A DNA stretch of 43,799 nucleotides from a virus. This document shows, piece after piece, positions 17,904 to 26,428 of the stretch. The stretch spans positions 1 to 43,799 of IMG/VR virus record IMGVR_UViG_3300035698_015001; one strand, 5' to 3'. The first letter of the stretch is position 1; each line of letters opens with the position of its first letter. The translations under genes and the position numbers were made by a program. The notes below the pieces were generated by a model, which saw only the letters and a program-made list of their open reading frames with translations, did not search any database and was not told the DNA's origin.

Positions 17904-17950
17904 TCGCAGCAAGTAAAATCAAAGAAGAGTCGGAGAAGAAGGGAGCCAAA

Positions 17951-18373
17951 ATGAGTAGTTTTGATATAAAATGGATTAAAGAGCAACTGCAGGCAGCTCG
18001 TGTGAGAAAACCTGTGGGAGACGCAACTATGAAACTTATTGAGACTTTTGACGAGATGAAGCTGTCTGACGAACACCGTAAGAAGGCAGTCGAAATGTTC
18101 TCTAAACTGGCCCTAGGACATGCTTTTGTAAAGGATAAGAAAGGCGAGGTCTGGGCACCAGCACGACCCGGCGATATTCGAGTATCAGAAATTGTCCGTA
18201 TCAAAGCCGATGCTTTTTCCGGAGAAGTCGGGACTATGCACAACGGAAGACGAGGCATTGTGGTCGGTGTTCGTTATGGTGATGTTATTATCAAAAGCAA
18301 CGACGACAAGGCTCCTCAACTGGACGGAGCGCACTACCCGCCTGATAAATTGGAAAAATTGGTTAAGGCATGA
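17951..18373 (+). CDS. Hypothetical protein with KOW-like segment
   Basis: This 140-residue protein is not recognised with confidence. The N-terminal half is helical (DIKWIKEQLQAARVRKP, LSDEHRKKAVEMFSKLA). The C-terminal half contains RPGDIRVSEIVRIKADAF and GRRGIVVGVRYGDVII, which resembles a small KOW/SH3-like barrel of the kind that binds RNA, DNA or protein. GGGAG lies five bases before the ATG. It overlaps the next gene by ATGA, so the two are probably co-translated. Confidence 0.72.
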   Translation: MSSFDIKWIKEQLQAARVRKPVGDATMKLIETFDEMKLSDEHRKKAVEMFSKLALGHAFVKDKKGEVWAPARPGDIRVSEIVRIKADAFSGEVGTMHNGRRGIVVGVRYGDVIIKSNDDKAPQLDGAHYPPDKLEKLVKA

Positions 18374-18645
18374 CGACAACAACAACCATAAAATTTGTTG
18401 TTCATGGGGATAGTTACGAGGAACTCAAGACTAAAGCAGATATTGCTATCTCAAAGTTTCTTGGAGTTAGTGATAATAATGATGATGAAGGCGAAGAGCT
18501 TGACCTTGATGAGGAAGACTACGAACCTGAGCATCTAAACCAGAAAATTGACTACGAGTTGTTGGTAACAGAAAACGAAGACATCTCTAGTGACCATCAA
18601 TACACAGCAGAGGTGATTGCGAAGGTAAAAGATGTCAAAAGATGA
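18370..18645 (+). CDS. Small acidic hypothetical protein
   Basis: The 91-residue product starts with a beta-like TTIKFVVHGDSYEELKTKAD segment, then has a strongly acidic run (residues about 38-57, mostly Asp and Glu), then EVIAKVKDVKR. Highly acidic small phage proteins can act as DNA mimics or protein inhibitors, but nothing here proves it. It is coupled to its upstream neighbour by a four-base overlap and overlaps the next gene by 14 bases. Confidence 0.68.
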   Translation: MTTTTTIKFVVHGDSYEELKTKADIAISKFLGVSDNNDDEGEELDLDEEDYEPEHLNQKIDYELLVTENEDISSDHQYTAEVIAKVKDVKR

Positions 18646-18955
18646 GGAAGCAGCACCGCAGAGCGAGGAGCAAGTTCTTCTTAGGGTAGAAGCCCTACGA
18701 GAAGCGGCACGAATTATCACGGGAGACCGTGATGTTCAGTATGGCGGACCAGAAGATAATTTAACAAGGATTGCAAAAATCTGGTCTGTCCTCTTCGAGC
18801 GAGAGATTACAGCCGAAGAAGTTGCCATGGCAATGGTAGGCGTGAAACTTGCTCGATTTGTTTCCAAGTCGGGGTTCCAATCAGACACTTGGATTGACAT
18901 TGCCGGCTATGCCGGTTGCGGTTATGAAGTAGGGAAGCTAGCGACGGGAGAATAG
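18632..18955 (+). CDS. DUF6378-like conserved phage protein
   Basis: The protein is 107 residues. It has the pattern AARIITGDRDVQYGGPEDNL, then ITAEEVAMAMVGVKLARF and WIDIAGYAGCGYEVG. This pattern is common in phages of many hosts and is catalogued as a domain of unknown function. The family is helical and often sits among early or nucleotide-metabolism genes. Here it follows two small genes and precedes a WhiB gene. The start lies 14 bases inside the previous gene. Confidence 0.8.
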   Translation: MSKDEEAAPQSEEQVLLRVEALREAARIITGDRDVQYGGPEDNLTRIAKIWSVLFEREITAEEVAMAMVGVKLARFVSKSGFQSDTWIDIAGYAGCGYEVGKLATGE

Positions 18956-18962
18956 GTTTTCA

Positions 18963-19256
18963 ATGAGAAAAATGCCGTGGGATTTTGATGAACCTAGATG
19001 TCGAGAAGTTGGGGTAGAACTCTTTTTTACTAAAGATACTGATGACCCAGAGAAAGCTAATCTCCCGCCCTACTACTATAAAGAAGCGAAGAAAATCTGC
19101 AAAACATGCGTTCATCAAAGTGATTGCTCACTTTGGGGACTTGAGAATGAGGTGCACGGCATGTGGGGAGGGTTGACCCCCAGAGAGCGAATGTACCTAC
19201 GTAAAAAAGGCGACACCAAGTTTGTAGGGAAAATCCCGTCTACGCCAAGCAGGTAG
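18963..19256 (+). CDS. WhiB-family transcription factor
   Basis: Four cysteines at 13, 46, 49 and 55 (KICKTCVHQSDC) match the WhiB iron-sulfur ligand set, and GMWGG at 66-70 matches the family's G[VI]WGG turn, followed by a basic LTPRERMYLRKKG segment. WhiB proteins bind the primary sigma factor and alter transcription. They are known only from Actinobacteria and their phages, and mycobacteriophage TM4 WhiBTM4 is known to interfere with host WhiB2 function. At 97 residues it is a normal size. It is the main evidence for an actinobacterial host. GGGAGA lies upstream with long spacing. Confidence 0.93.
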   Translation: MRKMPWDFDEPRCREVGVELFFTKDTDDPEKANLPPYYYKEAKKICKTCVHQSDCSLWGLENEVHGMWGGLTPRERMYLRKKGDTKFVGKIPSTPSR

Positions 19257-19265
19257 AATACAGGT

Positions 19266-19574
19266 ATGAGCTCAGAGCGGGTTATGGCACCACTGCCAAC
19301 ATGTGAAGCATGTTGGCTTAAAGACCACACGCAGTGGGAACCTGAGAGCTGCGACGACGACGGGAGCATTCTTATGCGTCTCAGAGGGGTAGACATACCT
19401 CAAAAATACAATACTCAAACCGTTGAGGTTTGCTCTCAGTGCGGAAAAATTACCATTTCTGGAATCTTTGAACTTCGTGACCCAGAGGCAGACGCCTACA
19501 CTAATCAAAAAATTTCAACAATGAGCTCAAACACAGAGGCTCATTACGAGCTAGAATCCCCCGAGGAAGACTAG
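19266..19574 (+). CDS. Small CxxC zinc-ribbon-like protein
   Basis: The 102-residue protein has two CxxC pairs, C13-x2-C16 (PTCEACWLKDHTQWEPES) and C56-x2-C59 (VCSQCGK), which together could bind one zinc ion. Proteins with this TCxAC...HxxW...E opening recur in actinophage genomes. The C-terminal 30 residues are acidic and probably flexible. It sits between WhiB genes and may act in regulation, but its function is unknown. AGGT four bases before the ATG is a weak binding site. Confidence 0.75.
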   Translation: MSSERVMAPLPTCEACWLKDHTQWEPESCDDDGSILMRLRGVDIPQKYNTQTVEVCSQCGKITISGIFELRDPEADAYTNQKISTMSSNTEAHYELESPEED

Positions 19575-19579
19575 TCAAA

Positions 19580-19951
19580 GTGAAAGATGTCCGCCTAGGG
19601 GAGTCCCTATGGTCCCACTGGGAAGGCGAGGGCTACTCCTCGGAGGGCGACTTGGGGCTCGTATATGCCACCCATGACCACGTTGAGTCAGGTAACGAAA
19701 TAGTCCTTCGTGCCCTAGCTTCGACCCTCCAGAGAGACGGCGTGGTGGATTCGCTAGGAGACGGTTTTAAGGCCCTAGAGGGGGCCCTGTGGTATTTTGG
19801 ACACTCGGGCTATGTAGATGGAGATACCGAACTGTTTCTCTGTGATAAAGACGGAGAAACTGAGTATGGCGACTATGTAGACGAATCTTTACTAACTACT
19901 TGGGTAAAATTATATAAAACTAGTCTAATATCCCTAACTTATAGCGTCTAA
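19580..19951 (+). CDS. Hypothetical protein
   Basis: I do not recognise this 123-residue acidic protein. It uses a GTG start five bases after the preceding stop, with no good Shine-Dalgarno sequence. Segments such as SLWSHWEGEGYSSEGDLGL and FGHSGYVDGDTELFL suggest a compact fold with aromatic residues. No cysteine cluster, membrane segment or repeat is visible. Its position between a zinc-ribbon-like gene and a second WhiB gene suggests an early-expressed accessory gene. Confidence 0.6.
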   Translation: MKDVRLGESLWSHWEGEGYSSEGDLGLVYATHDHVESGNEIVLRALASTLQRDGVVDSLGDGFKALEGALWYFGHSGYVDGDTELFLCDKDGETEYGDYVDESLLTTWVKLYKTSLISLTYSV

Positions 19952-19968
19952 TCGACTACTATAAGAGT

Positions 19969-20508
19969 GTGTGGAAACCTACTGACAACCTAAGATGGCA
20001 GTCCGATGCTCTATGCTCCAAGCCTCAATCCCGCAAGAGCCAAGAATGGTTTTTCTCGAAGAAAGCTAACGAGCGCACAGAAGCAAAAAACTTATGCTTC
20101 TCGTGTCCGGTTCGGGCTCAGTGCCTGCAGTGGGCTCTAGAGCATCGACAGATTTGGGGCATTTGGGGGGGCAAGGATGAGGTTGAGATTCGCCGTGCTC
20201 TTTCTGTTTCGTACAAGGGCGAAGAGACCCGAAGACGCAGATTCCCTCATTGTCCCTACTGCAGCGCTCGTCCTTCCAAACTAGAGACTAGTACTCAAGA
20301 GTTATCAGGCGGGGGTCGTTGGACCACAGCAAAAATTGTTACTTGCACTGTATGTCACTTTTCGTGGCGTAGTCGAACAAGCGTAAACGCTGTCCACGCC
20401 TACCAACAAGAGTGCCAGCAGAGGGGAGAGAAAAAAGAAAAAGAGCGAGAGCGTAGAGCCCGCCTCAGGGCTAAAGAAAAGGCTCGGGCAAAGAGAACTA
20501 AGAAGTAA
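19969..20508 (+). CDS. WhiB-family protein with C-terminal zinc ribbon and basic tail
   Basis: Residues 1-80 form a WhiB domain with C16, C43, C46 and C52 (LCFSCPVRAQC) and GIWGG at 64-68. Unlike the first WhiB protein, it continues with a second cysteine set, C95-x2-C98 and C126-x2-C129, typical of a zinc ribbon. It ends in a strongly basic tail (about 150-179, mainly Lys, Arg and Glu). The extension may give DNA or RNAP contact independent of sigma factor. The start is a GTG with no Shine-Dalgarno sequence, and a TACTAT hexamer at 19957-19962 would place the transcript start at about the GTG, so a leaderless mRNA is possible. The 3' end overlaps the convergent glycosyltransferase gene by 11 bases. 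Confidence 0.85.
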   Translation: MWKPTDNLRWQSDALCSKPQSRKSQEWFFSKKANERTEAKNLCFSCPVRAQCLQWALEHRQIWGIWGGKDEVEIRRALSVSYKGEETRRRRFPHCPYCSARPSKLETSTQELSGGGRWTTAKIVTCTVCHFSWRSRTSVNAVHAYQQECQQRGEKKEKERERRARLRAKEKARAKRTKK

Positions 20509-21571
20509 GGCTCGCCGCTGCAGCTTTCTCGCAGAAAACTAGGTTGCTCTTCATTCGTTCGTTATCTGGCTCAATCTCCACTGCATTTCTGGCGTACTCA
20601 GCGGCTTTCTCATATTGCCCAAGATTATATGCAGCGATTGCAGCGTAATCCCACGGGGCAGCCCCCCATGACTCGGCCTCACAGAGGTACTCTAGAGGCT
20701 TCTCTTTAATCTCTAGAGTGCTCTCAGCAGCGTCTAAACATTGACGCCATTCTTGGCGACCGTAGTACAGCTTGGCTAGGTCTACAAAAGGCTCTCTTCT
20801 CCCGGGGGCCTCTTCTATTGCCTTTCTAAACCAATGCTCTGCCTCGGCAGGGAGTGACTTTCCAATAAAACGCATAGAGGCGGCTCTCTCTGGCTTCCAA
20901 TGGGCTGTAGGGAGCTCTAAATGCCTTTTTAGCTCTGCTGCCGCTTCCATGTATTGACCGTAGAAATAGAGTTCACGCCCGTAGTAGAAAGCGTTACGGT
21001 CGTTGTAGGGGTCTTCTTTCACCGAAAGCGCAAGGAGCGGCAGGTATTGAGACCGGCTCTTACTGTTGTCGGGGTGGTGGTGCGTCTCTAAGTCGTCAAT
21101 CCAGCCCTGCACTTCTTCGATGCCATAGGAGTATATGCACTCATGCACAGGATGCCGCCAACGAAACCCCTTGCGAGCATGGATGTGGTCGTAAGAAAAC
21201 TCAAGCCCGGGGGTGCCATCTGCGTTCCAAGACCAAATGTGCTTGTAACGAGGTCTGTTAATTCCTTGTTCCCAAGCTTTGTCTAAGACATTTTTCCATC
21301 CCGGGGTGATGATTTCGTCCATGTCAAGGGAGACGCACATATCGATGTCCAGAGGAAGCGCAGCAAGCGCCGCATTACGTGCGTCATCAAATCGCCAAGG
21401 ACTGACCCGCACATCAACAACATTGATGCCCAACTCACGAGCTCTCTCCACCGTCCCATCTGTAGACCCTGTGTCAGCAATCAGCAGGTAATCTGCATCT
21501 TTTGCTGACTCATACCAACGGTCAACAAACTGAAGCTCGTTGAGTGCGATTGTATAGATAGCAGTTTTCAT
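20498..21571 (-). CDS. Family 2 glycosyltransferase with C-terminal TPR repeats
   Basis: I use the second of two adjacent ATG codons, because AGGAG then lies about six bases upstream; this gives 357 residues. The GT-A domain has IALNE at 8-12, DTGSTDGT at 33-40 and DMDE at 83-86, the DxD-type motif that binds metal and nucleotide sugar. HPVHECIYSYG and ETHHHPDNSKSR follow, as in TPR-linked GT2 enzymes. Residues about 185-350 form TPR-like helical repeats (YYGRELYFYGQYMEAAAELK, AAIAAYNLGQYEKAAEYARN) that may hold a protein acceptor. It is the last gene of the leftward arm, 14 bases after the halogenase, and plausibly works on fibre or surface glycan. The acceptor is unknown. Confidence 0.87.
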   Translation of the reverse strand: MKTAIYTIALNELQFVDRWYESAKDADYLLIADTGSTDGTVERARELGINVVDVRVSPWRFDDARNAALAALPLDIDMCVSLDMDEIITPGWKNVLDKAWEQGINRPRYKHIWSWNADGTPGLEFSYDHIHARKGFRWRHPVHECIYSYGIEEVQGWIDDLETHHHPDNSKSRSQYLPLLALSVKEDPYNDRNAFYYGRELYFYGQYMEAAAELKRHLELPTAHWKPERAASMRFIGKSLPAEAEHWFRKAIEEAPGRREPFVDLAKLYYGRQEWRQCLDAAESTLEIKEKPLEYLCEAESWGAAPWDYAAIAAYNLGQYEKAAEYARNAVEIEPDNERMKSNLVFCEKAAAASLTS

Positions 21572-21585
21572 CATTATCTCCTATA

Positions 21586-23166
21586 TCACGCTTGTCGTAT
21601 TGGTGCTGCTTGCCCAAGGTCTTCTAAAAACTTACCGTGGGGAGTGGAAACATTTAAGTGCTCTTGCTGAACCTCCATCAAAGTCTTGTAGTCATTTTCG
21701 ATGCTTTCTGGGATTTCGTTATCTTTATAAAGTTGTTTGTATGTCTTAGAATTAATTTTTGAAACTCCCTTTGCAACAGACAACCAACTTTCAAGAAGAA
21801 AGATGTCATTTTCAAAGTCCGTATAGCGAGGGAGTCTGTATTCCCACGTTGAAAAAATCTCCCTGAGTTTGGGCGGTGCTTTTGACTCTGCCTGATAGTG
21901 CTTCCAGAACTCTGTATCTTCTCTCCCACTCATGTAGTGGAGGTAGATAAAATTGAAGATACTTTCATTAATTTTACAGGAGTACTTGTTGTATTCCTCA
22001 ATATTTTTTTGGTTTCTGTTTTTAACTAGAGCTATGTCTTTTAGGGCGTGCTTTAGCTGAAGAATGGTGGCCCATATTGATGTGGCTTCAAGTGGCTCTA
22101 TAAATCCGCTGGACAGACCTACGGCTAGGCAGTTCTTTACCCATGGGGTCTTATAGTACCCCGGTGAGAACTTAAAAGAAGTTTCTCGGGGCCACACGGG
22201 TTCTTCACCTAAAAACTCAACAATCTCTGCTTTAGCTTCTTCATCAGTCAAATAGTTAGAATCAAAAACATAGCCGCAACCGTACCTGTGCTGTAGGGGA
22301 ATCTTCCATGACCAGCCATATTTCATGGCCGTGGATTCCGTATAAGGAGCCAGATTGCTGAGGTCAACCGGCAAAAAATACGGCATCGCTGAGTCAACAG
22401 TCAGATATTGAGAGTGGTCTTCCCACTCGCTTTCGTAGAGGCCGCCTATCAACTTTTTTGCAAATCCAGTGCAGTCAATAAAAAAATCGCCTTCAATGCT
22501 TTGCCCAGACTCCAACTGCAGAGACTTAATCTCATCATCAGAGTTAGTCGTCTCGCCAACCACCTTCCCCTCTATGCGAGTAATTCCTCTTTCCTCTGTA
22601 GCCACTTTCTTAAAGAAATCAGCTAAAGCAATTGCATCAAAGTGAATCGCATAATTTGCATTGTACAAATACTTGAATATCGGGTCAGGGACAAACTGAT
22701 TTTCATACTCTGGATGTAGATGAAATGGGACTTTGCTTTGTTCGCAGAGTCTGTCTAGGTAGTTATAGTCAGAAAACGATATTCCGGTTGCTTCCCCATA
22801 TGCAAAAAGCATGGAAGTATCGAAAAGATGTTGATGGTTGTCAAAAGCGTTCAAACCTACTTCGTTACTGGCAGCAAACCCGTGGTAGTAGTAGTCTTCG
22901 ACTCCCTGCCAATTGACAAACTTAATTCCATTTTTGATGGTTGTGCTTGTTTCTGTAATCAATCTTGATAAAGGGATTTGGATACTCTCTAAAAAGTGAA
23001 TAAATGGCGGGGTAGTTCCCTCCCCGGCACCTAAGACACCAATCGAGTCTGACTCAACCAGAGTTATCTCTGACGTAGGAGACTTGTAGCGGAGGTAGAG
23101 AGCAGAAACCCAACCTGCGGTCCCGCCCCCTACAACAACGAACTTGTATGGTTTTTTCTCTTTCAT
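21586..23166 (-). CDS. Flavin-dependent halogenase (tryptophan halogenase family)
   Basis: The 526-residue protein has the FAD-binding GGGTAGW (13-19), GAGEGTTPP (46-54), IKNGIKFVNW with Lys78, WSWKIP (285-290) and FIEPLEATS with Glu360. By motif, Lys78 and Glu360 correspond to the catalytic Lys79 and Glu346 of PrnA, which direct hypohalous acid onto an aromatic ring. WxWxIP is the diagnostic motif that prevents monooxygenase activity. A reduced flavin supply is required, but no flavin reductase gene is in view. The ATG at 23166 is two bases after the methyltransferase stop; an in-frame TTG at 23190 is less likely. The substrate is unknown. A cyanophage halogenase (VirX1) is known, so phage carriage has precedent. 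Confidence 0.93.
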   Translation of the reverse strand: MKEKKPYKFVVVGGGTAGWVSALYLRYKSPTSEITLVESDSIGVLGAGEGTTPPFIHFLESIQIPLSRLITETSTTIKNGIKFVNWQGVEDYYYHGFAASNEVGLNAFDNHQHLFDTSMLFAYGEATGISFSDYNYLDRLCEQSKVPFHLHPEYENQFVPDPIFKYLYNANYAIHFDAIALADFFKKVATEERGITRIEGKVVGETTNSDDEIKSLQLESGQSIEGDFFIDCTGFAKKLIGGLYESEWEDHSQYLTVDSAMPYFLPVDLSNLAPYTESTAMKYGWSWKIPLQHRYGCGYVFDSNYLTDEEAKAEIVEFLGEEPVWPRETSFKFSPGYYKTPWVKNCLAVGLSSGFIEPLEATSIWATILQLKHALKDIALVKNRNQKNIEEYNKYSCKINESIFNFIYLHYMSGREDTEFWKHYQAESKAPPKLREIFSTWEYRLPRYTDFENDIFLLESWLSVAKGVSKINSKTYKQLYKDNEIPESIENDYKTLMEVQQEHLNVSTPHGKFLEDLGQAAPIRQA

Positions 23167-23168
23167 AG

Positions 23169-23744
23169 TCACATCGTCTTTCTTATCCAAAATTGATATC
23201 CATTGACTAAAACTTCCAATCTTTCCATATGAGTCAAATAGAAAGCGTCAATAGCTGCTTTTGGCTCTCTAGAAATCCCAAGACCAGCAGACCACTGATA
23301 ATCGTCAAAAGCAATAATCCCCCCAGCGTTTAAGTAATCAAAAGAGTGAACAGCATCTCTCAGAACAGAAGGAGAAGTGTGGTCCCCATCTACGTAGATA
23401 AAATCAAAAAATTGCTGATTGTTTTTGAAAAACCAATCGCTGGTTCCTTTGAACTTGACAATTTTTCTTTCTTCACGAGCTTTCTGAGTTTTTGCATCAT
23501 AGACAGTCTCTACTGAGCCCCAGTTCATTTCGTGGTGTACCGGCTCGTCTGAACCTTCCCACGTATCAACATCAATAAGAACAGAGTCGGGGTGTTTGAG
23601 AAGGTGAAAGTACATCCACAGGCTTGCGTCTCCTGTGTAGGCACCAATTTGAAGAGCCCTAATCGGCTTAGAAGAAAGCTCACTTAGGTGGGTATTGAAA
23701 TTTACTTGCCCGTCTTTGGCGAACCAATTGGGTAGCTGAGTCAC
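23169..23744 (-). CDS. Class I SAM-dependent methyltransferase (Methyltransf_24 type)
   Basis: The SAM-binding motif I is ALQIGAYTGDAS (residues 30-41), an acidic strand-2 end is at DVDTW (58-62), and YVDGDH (117-122) with GGIIAFDDY (141-149) completes the fold. This pattern is found in Methyltransf_24 enzymes, which often methylate sugars or small molecules during glycan biosynthesis. I prefer the GTG at 23744, five bases after GAGAG, over a TTG at 23756. The product has 191 residues. It is the first gene of a three-gene leftward run with the halogenase and GT2, and a probable promoter lies just upstream. The acceptor cannot be deduced. Confidence 0.85.
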   Translation of the reverse strand: MTQLPNWFAKDGQVNFNTHLSELSSKPIRALQIGAYTGDASLWMYFHLLKHPDSVLIDVDTWEGSDEPVHHEMNWGSVETVYDAKTQKAREERKIVKFKGTSDWFFKNNQQFFDFIYVDGDHTSPSVLRDAVHSFDYLNAGGIIAFDDYQWSAGLGISREPKAAIDAFYLTHMERLEVLVNGYQFWIRKTM

Positions 23745-23773
23745 TATTTCTCTCAATCTGTCGTGGCAGGACC

Positions 23774-23796
23774 ACTATAACAGCTTGAGTATAACA
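23774..23796 (-). promoter_or_regulatory. Tandem extended -10 elements upstream of the methyltransferase-halogenase-GT2 genes
   Basis: On the minus strand, TGTTATACT (reading from 23796) and TGTTATAGT (from 23782) are two extended -10 elements spaced 14 bases apart in the 58-70-base spacer after the cupredoxin fibre gene. Each has TGn in front of a near-consensus TATAAT hexamer. Either would start transcription shortly before the methyltransferase start codon, giving this cassette its own expression apart from the fibre operon. No clear -35 is visible. Confidence 0.45.
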
Positions 23797-23814
23797 GTTT
23801 GAGAGAGCGTCTGG

Positions 23815-24929
23815 CTAGATAGCGCTCAAAGCTTTGTGGGTAATTGTCCCGACCATGGATTCGGTGTGAATGCTGCATTGATACCGGTACCCGCTCGTGG
23901 CAGCGGTTATCGGTATATTCCAGTACACAGTTCCGGAGGTTTGCTCTTGAGCATTCACATCCACACTTACCGTTCCATCAGTGTCGACATGAATTAATCC
24001 GCTCTGGATATTTGAAAACCCTGACCCGGTATCTTCCTGAAGCCTGAATGGGTGACTCGAAAGTCCGCTGAGCTTGAATGCGATAGTTGCCCCACCAAGA
24101 ACATAAATAGTCGGGTTGTCACCGCTGTAGTGCGAATTGAACTGATAGCCATTTGTCCCGTTTGGCGTAACAACTAATTGAGCGATGGCAGGAAGTGCTG
24201 CTTCGTCGTAGCCCTTGTTGGCGTTGGTGGCCTCATCCAACCCAGTGAATGTTGTAGTTCCCGCAGGGCCTGCAACACCCGTGGGACCCGTGGGCCCGGT
24301 TGCTCCTAGGCCCCCGGTGGGTCCTGTAACCGTCGAGGCAGCACCTATGGGTCCTGAAGCGCCCGTAGCCCCGGAAGGGCCGGTCGGTCCCTCTGGTCCC
24401 GTTGGACCTCCCGATGGACCTGTAGGTCCCACGGCTCCAGTTGCACCCGTTGGACCTCCCGATGGACCTGTAGGTCCTGCAGCCCCCGTGGGCCCAAGAA
24501 TGGAACCAATGCTAAGGAACTGAGAGGTATCCGTATCCCAGACATACAACTCACCATCTGCTTCTACAACGTAAGCGTCTCCAGCGACACTGCTGCCGGG
24601 CAGATTTCCCGTCGTAGCAACCTCTCCCTTAAGGTTTACTGCGGTTCCGTCTTCCCCCTGCGGTCCAGTGGGACCAGTGGCCCCGTCTGCTCCTGTAGGC
24701 CCTGCCGAGCCGGTAACGCCTAGTGGACCAGTGGCCCCGTCTGCTCCTGTAGGCCCTGTTGGACCTGTAGGCCCTGTTGGACCTCCACTAGGACCGGTAG
24801 TTCCTGTGGGACCAGTGGGTCCATCGGGGCCTGTGACAGATGGACCAGTAGGACCCGTGGGGCCTTGGTCTCCAATGGCTACAGCTTCCCAAGCGCTTGT
24901 GGCGCTGTTATAACGTCTAACTACACTCA

Positions 24930-24930
<1 letters not shown>
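23815..24930 (-). CDS. Collagen-like fibre with C-terminal cupredoxin-like domain
   Basis: The 371-residue protein begins [19 protein letters not shown], then has Gly-X-Thr/Pro collagen triplets (GPTGPTGPT type) interrupted at about residues 96-140 by a small domain ([18 protein letters not shown]) also found in two other fibres here. After the second collagen stretch, residues about 258-371 resemble a cupredoxin. His293 (SHPF), Cys352, His355 and Met359 ([10 protein letters not shown]) could form a type 1 copper site. Similar C-terminal domains occur in aquatic phage structural proteins, usually without proof of copper binding. Collagen triplets would trimerise the shaft, with the globular end as receptor binder. 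Its start overlaps the upstream gene's stop as TAATG. Confidence 0.85.
24398..24477 (-). repeat. Exact 32-bp direct repeat in collagen-coding DNA
   Basis: The same 32-base sequence occurs at 24398-24429 and 24446-24477, a 48-base (16-codon) period. It begins CCCGTTGGACCTCCCGATGG on the plus strand. Exact identity between triplet blocks suggests recent duplication or conversion and a possible site for shaft length change. Confidence 0.85.
24671..24758 (-). repeat. Exact 34-bp direct repeat in collagen-coding DNA
   Basis: Copies at 24671-24704 and 24725-24758 are identical over 34 bases with a 54-base period (18 codons, six triplets). The unit begins GGACCAGTGGCCCCGTCTGC on the plus strand. 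Confidence 0.85.
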
Positions 24931-26354
<1,424 letters not shown>

Positions 26355-26428
26355 TAGACAGCCACCATCACTTTCTTAGAAAATCTATTATCTAGTTTAC
26401 TACAAATCATCTTTTCCCAATCCCGCTC

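Noticed and set aside
24398-24758. CRISPR-like array in the collagen genes
   Set aside because: The repeats are in-frame collagen codons without unique spacers.
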